From the NCBI GenBank assembly GCA_013400975.1, contig WBMZ01012761.1:1-64000 (forward strand): 64,000 nucleotides of DNA. The letters run 5' to 3'. The notes beneath the pieces were generated by a model. That model ran no database searches and was not told the origin of the DNA. It saw only the letters and a list, made by a program, of their open reading frames with translations. The DNA is from Atrichornis clamosus. Lineage: Eukaryota > Chordata > Aves > Passeriformes > Menuridae. The position numbers were made by a program, and so were the translations under genes. Of this stretch, positions 62,101-64,000 are shown piece after piece (the stretch's first letter is position 1; each line of letters opens with the position of its first letter).

Positions 62101-64000
62101 TTCACCTTACTCTACAGCTAAGGATACACAAGGGAAAATGAATTTTAATGAAAAATATTGAACAATTTAATCTACAAGGTATATATAACTTGTAAAATTT
62201 GAAAGGTATTTTATAGAAGCATTGTTCTGTAGAGATTGCCTTAAAGAACGTGTCTCATTTGACTTCACTGATCCTTATTTGTATCTTGTTTGCTTTACAT
62301 TGTAACAACTTCGTATTGTGCAGAAGTTTGTGATATTTTTATTTAATGATTTCTAGTGATTTAGATAGAATTCTTCAAGCTGTAAAACTTTTCTTTTGAA
62401 AAATTTGACTGATAATAAACAGCAAAGAGATTTTTTTGGAAAACCCAGATTTATATGGAAGGAATGTCTGAAAACCTAAGCTGTTCAGCAAGTTGCTTAG
62501 AATTTGGTCATGATCAATGTGTGATCACCTTTAATATGGTTAATAACTCAACAGTTGTCTTTTTTAACCTTACTTAAATAGTACAACTTTAATTTTAGAA
62601 CATGCAAGCTTGGCAAAATAGGGCTGAATATGCCACCAGGCTGGTGTTATTGATTGTATTGCAATCAGCTTCTGAAGTGAACAGACACCATTTAAATGGA
62701 CAAGACTATCCCTCTCAAAGCAAGGAACAGAGAATGGGGAAAAGCTTGTTCTGCTTCATGTGCTTCCTCTGTACCTCTGCCCAGTCTTTTAAGAGTCTTG
62801 TGCTGTAACCAAGTGACTGTAGACTGCCATGGTCTTAAAAATCTTTCAAAAAGAAGAGAAACAACATGAGGTTTCCTGGGCAATATACCAAATGAAAGTA
62901 CTGTTAGTGGAGCTGGTAAAATGATCTTTTTATTTGACTTACCCTATTGCAGCCATGGACAGAATTGAAGAGAGGGTGAATTGTGCCCAACATTGCTGCT
63001 GCCTGGAGATGAAGCCACTAGTTTGAATGAAGCATTATTTTCTTAATATGCTGCCAATATTTCAACACTCTGAGACTGCATGACTAATGATAGTACTTGG
63101 GGATGTGGCAGTGATGCTGAAAATGGAAATTGGCTGCTGGATTTTTGCACTGGAGTGTAGATCAATGGACTGTGGTCAAAGGTATTCTGTTCCATGTGAA
63201 GAGATTTTTTTCTGAGTTTTCACAAAACAAAGATGTCTTCCCTTCTTTTCTCTTATGAAGGTTGTTTGTTTGTTTGTTTGTTTTTTCATAAGGAGACTAG
63301 GTGGTTCTTAGTAGGGAAAAAAAGGCAATTAGAGGAAGATCAGAGAAGGTATTTAGTCATCCTAGGCATTATAAGTTCAGGTCAGTGAGTGTTCAGGAAA
63401 TTAAAAAAGGATCCCCAGCTGTTTTGGGCCAAGGTCTTGTGACAATCAGTACATGACAGAATAACTTCATGCCGAAAAAATAATACAGGTAGAGCTTACC
63501 CTGCTTTGAAGCAACAAAGTGAATAACAAAATTGGCCTCTTGAGCTTGAAGGTCCAGGGTTCCATCCCTATGCATTTACAGTCAAGGAGATATTCTTATC
63601 CCCTTACAAATAAATGGAAAAAGAGGCCGAGAAAGCCCATACCTCAAAACCCCAAATCCTCTTAACATCCTACAAGATCCTATTTCCTTTTTCCTTATCC
63701 TTATAAGATCCAAATCAAACTTTACTGAAGTGACTGGAAAGTTCTCTGTATTTTTAATGCATGTTGTATAAAGCTACTCAATAGTTTATTGTTGTGAACT
63801 TTTCCACCTCGGTCACTGGTTGGTGCTCACTATGTGGACTTGATGAGAATGAGGCAGTTGCAAGCATAGCAAGGTGTTCTTTAGATGTACTTGCATAGAG
63901 TTGAAAGCACAGCATCTCATAAAAGCTGCTCTAACCTGTGGTTAGAGACTTTTAGGCAGTGAAGAATATAATTTAATTCCCTTTGAGGCTTCTTTAGGAG
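59200..64000. other. Unique AT-rich non-coding DNA
   Basis: No recognised gene or transposon. Overlapping open frames at 61370-61726 (minus) and 61548-61748 (plus) have no known domain. A (GTTT)n run lies near 63.27 kb. Confidence 0.5.
63261..63286. repeat. (GTTT)n microsatellite
   Basis: About five GTTT units followed by a T run. A simple repeat. Confidence 0.85.

Noticed and set aside
63535..63580. tRNA-like B-box phrase 'ggttccatccc'
   Set aside because: The invariant G of the B box is replaced by C, and no A box or cloverleaf stems are evident upstream.
1..64000. CRISPR arrays, bacterial operons, ribosome binding sites or phage genes
   Set aside because: CR1 and avian ERV remnants, low coding density and frequent stops show vertebrate nuclear DNA. 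No regularly spaced repeat array is present.

Overview
This window is nuclear DNA from a bird. The main evidence is repeats. There is a CR1 LINE 3' end with the avian terminal octamers (44.1-44.2 kb), a decayed CR1 ORF2 body (22.1-23.2 kb), and two LTRs that I recognise from memory as widespread avian endogenous retrovirus families (8.2-9.2 kb and 28.4-29.0 kb). The DNA is AT-rich, poor in CpG and full of stop codons. There are no operons, ribosome binding sites or long ORFs. The two well-recognised LTRs are ones I associate with Neoaves, but I could not test that placement.

I find no confident protein-coding gene. The longest open frames (up to 163 codons) are low-complexity, repeat-derived or chance frames. 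The window therefore looks like intergenic sequence or the inside of very long introns. A few short stretches have a good splice acceptor followed by an open frame and either a splice donor or a stop. They lie at 13.51-13.57, 29.40-29.55, 42.63-42.79 and 59.08-59.20 kb on the plus strand. They are recorded as low-confidence candidate exons, because such pairings are expected by chance in 64 kb.

Layout. 1-8.2 kb: unique AT-rich DNA with a perfect AT hairpin and a possible ancient palindromic repeat. 8.2-9.24 kb: plus-strand ERV LTR. 9.24-11.3 kb: unique. 11.3-11.94 kb: minus-strand LTR with TATA box and poly(A) signal. 11.94-22 kb: unique, with exon-like pieces at 12.8 and 13.5 kb. 22.1-23.2 kb: CR1 ORF2 fragment. 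23.2-28.4 kb: unique. 28.4-28.95 kb: solo LTR. 29.8-30.1 kb: minus-strand CR1 tail. 31.9-33.6 kb: GC-rich LTR-like repeat with a ~190-bp internal duplication. 33.6-43.6 kb: unique. 43.66-43.73 kb: perfect 33-bp tandem duplication. 44.08-44.21 kb: CR1 3' end. 44.2-49.5 kb: unique, with a (GAAAA)n tract. 49.5-50.1 kb: inverted relative of the 32-33 kb repeat. 50.1-64 kb: unique, with a candidate terminal exon at 59.1 kb.

No genes act together here. What can be read is a history of retroelement insertion. Pieces of two CR1-type LINEs and at least three LTR families remain, and none appears able to move. Family names come from recognition by eye, and element boundaries are approximate unless a terminal motif is given.
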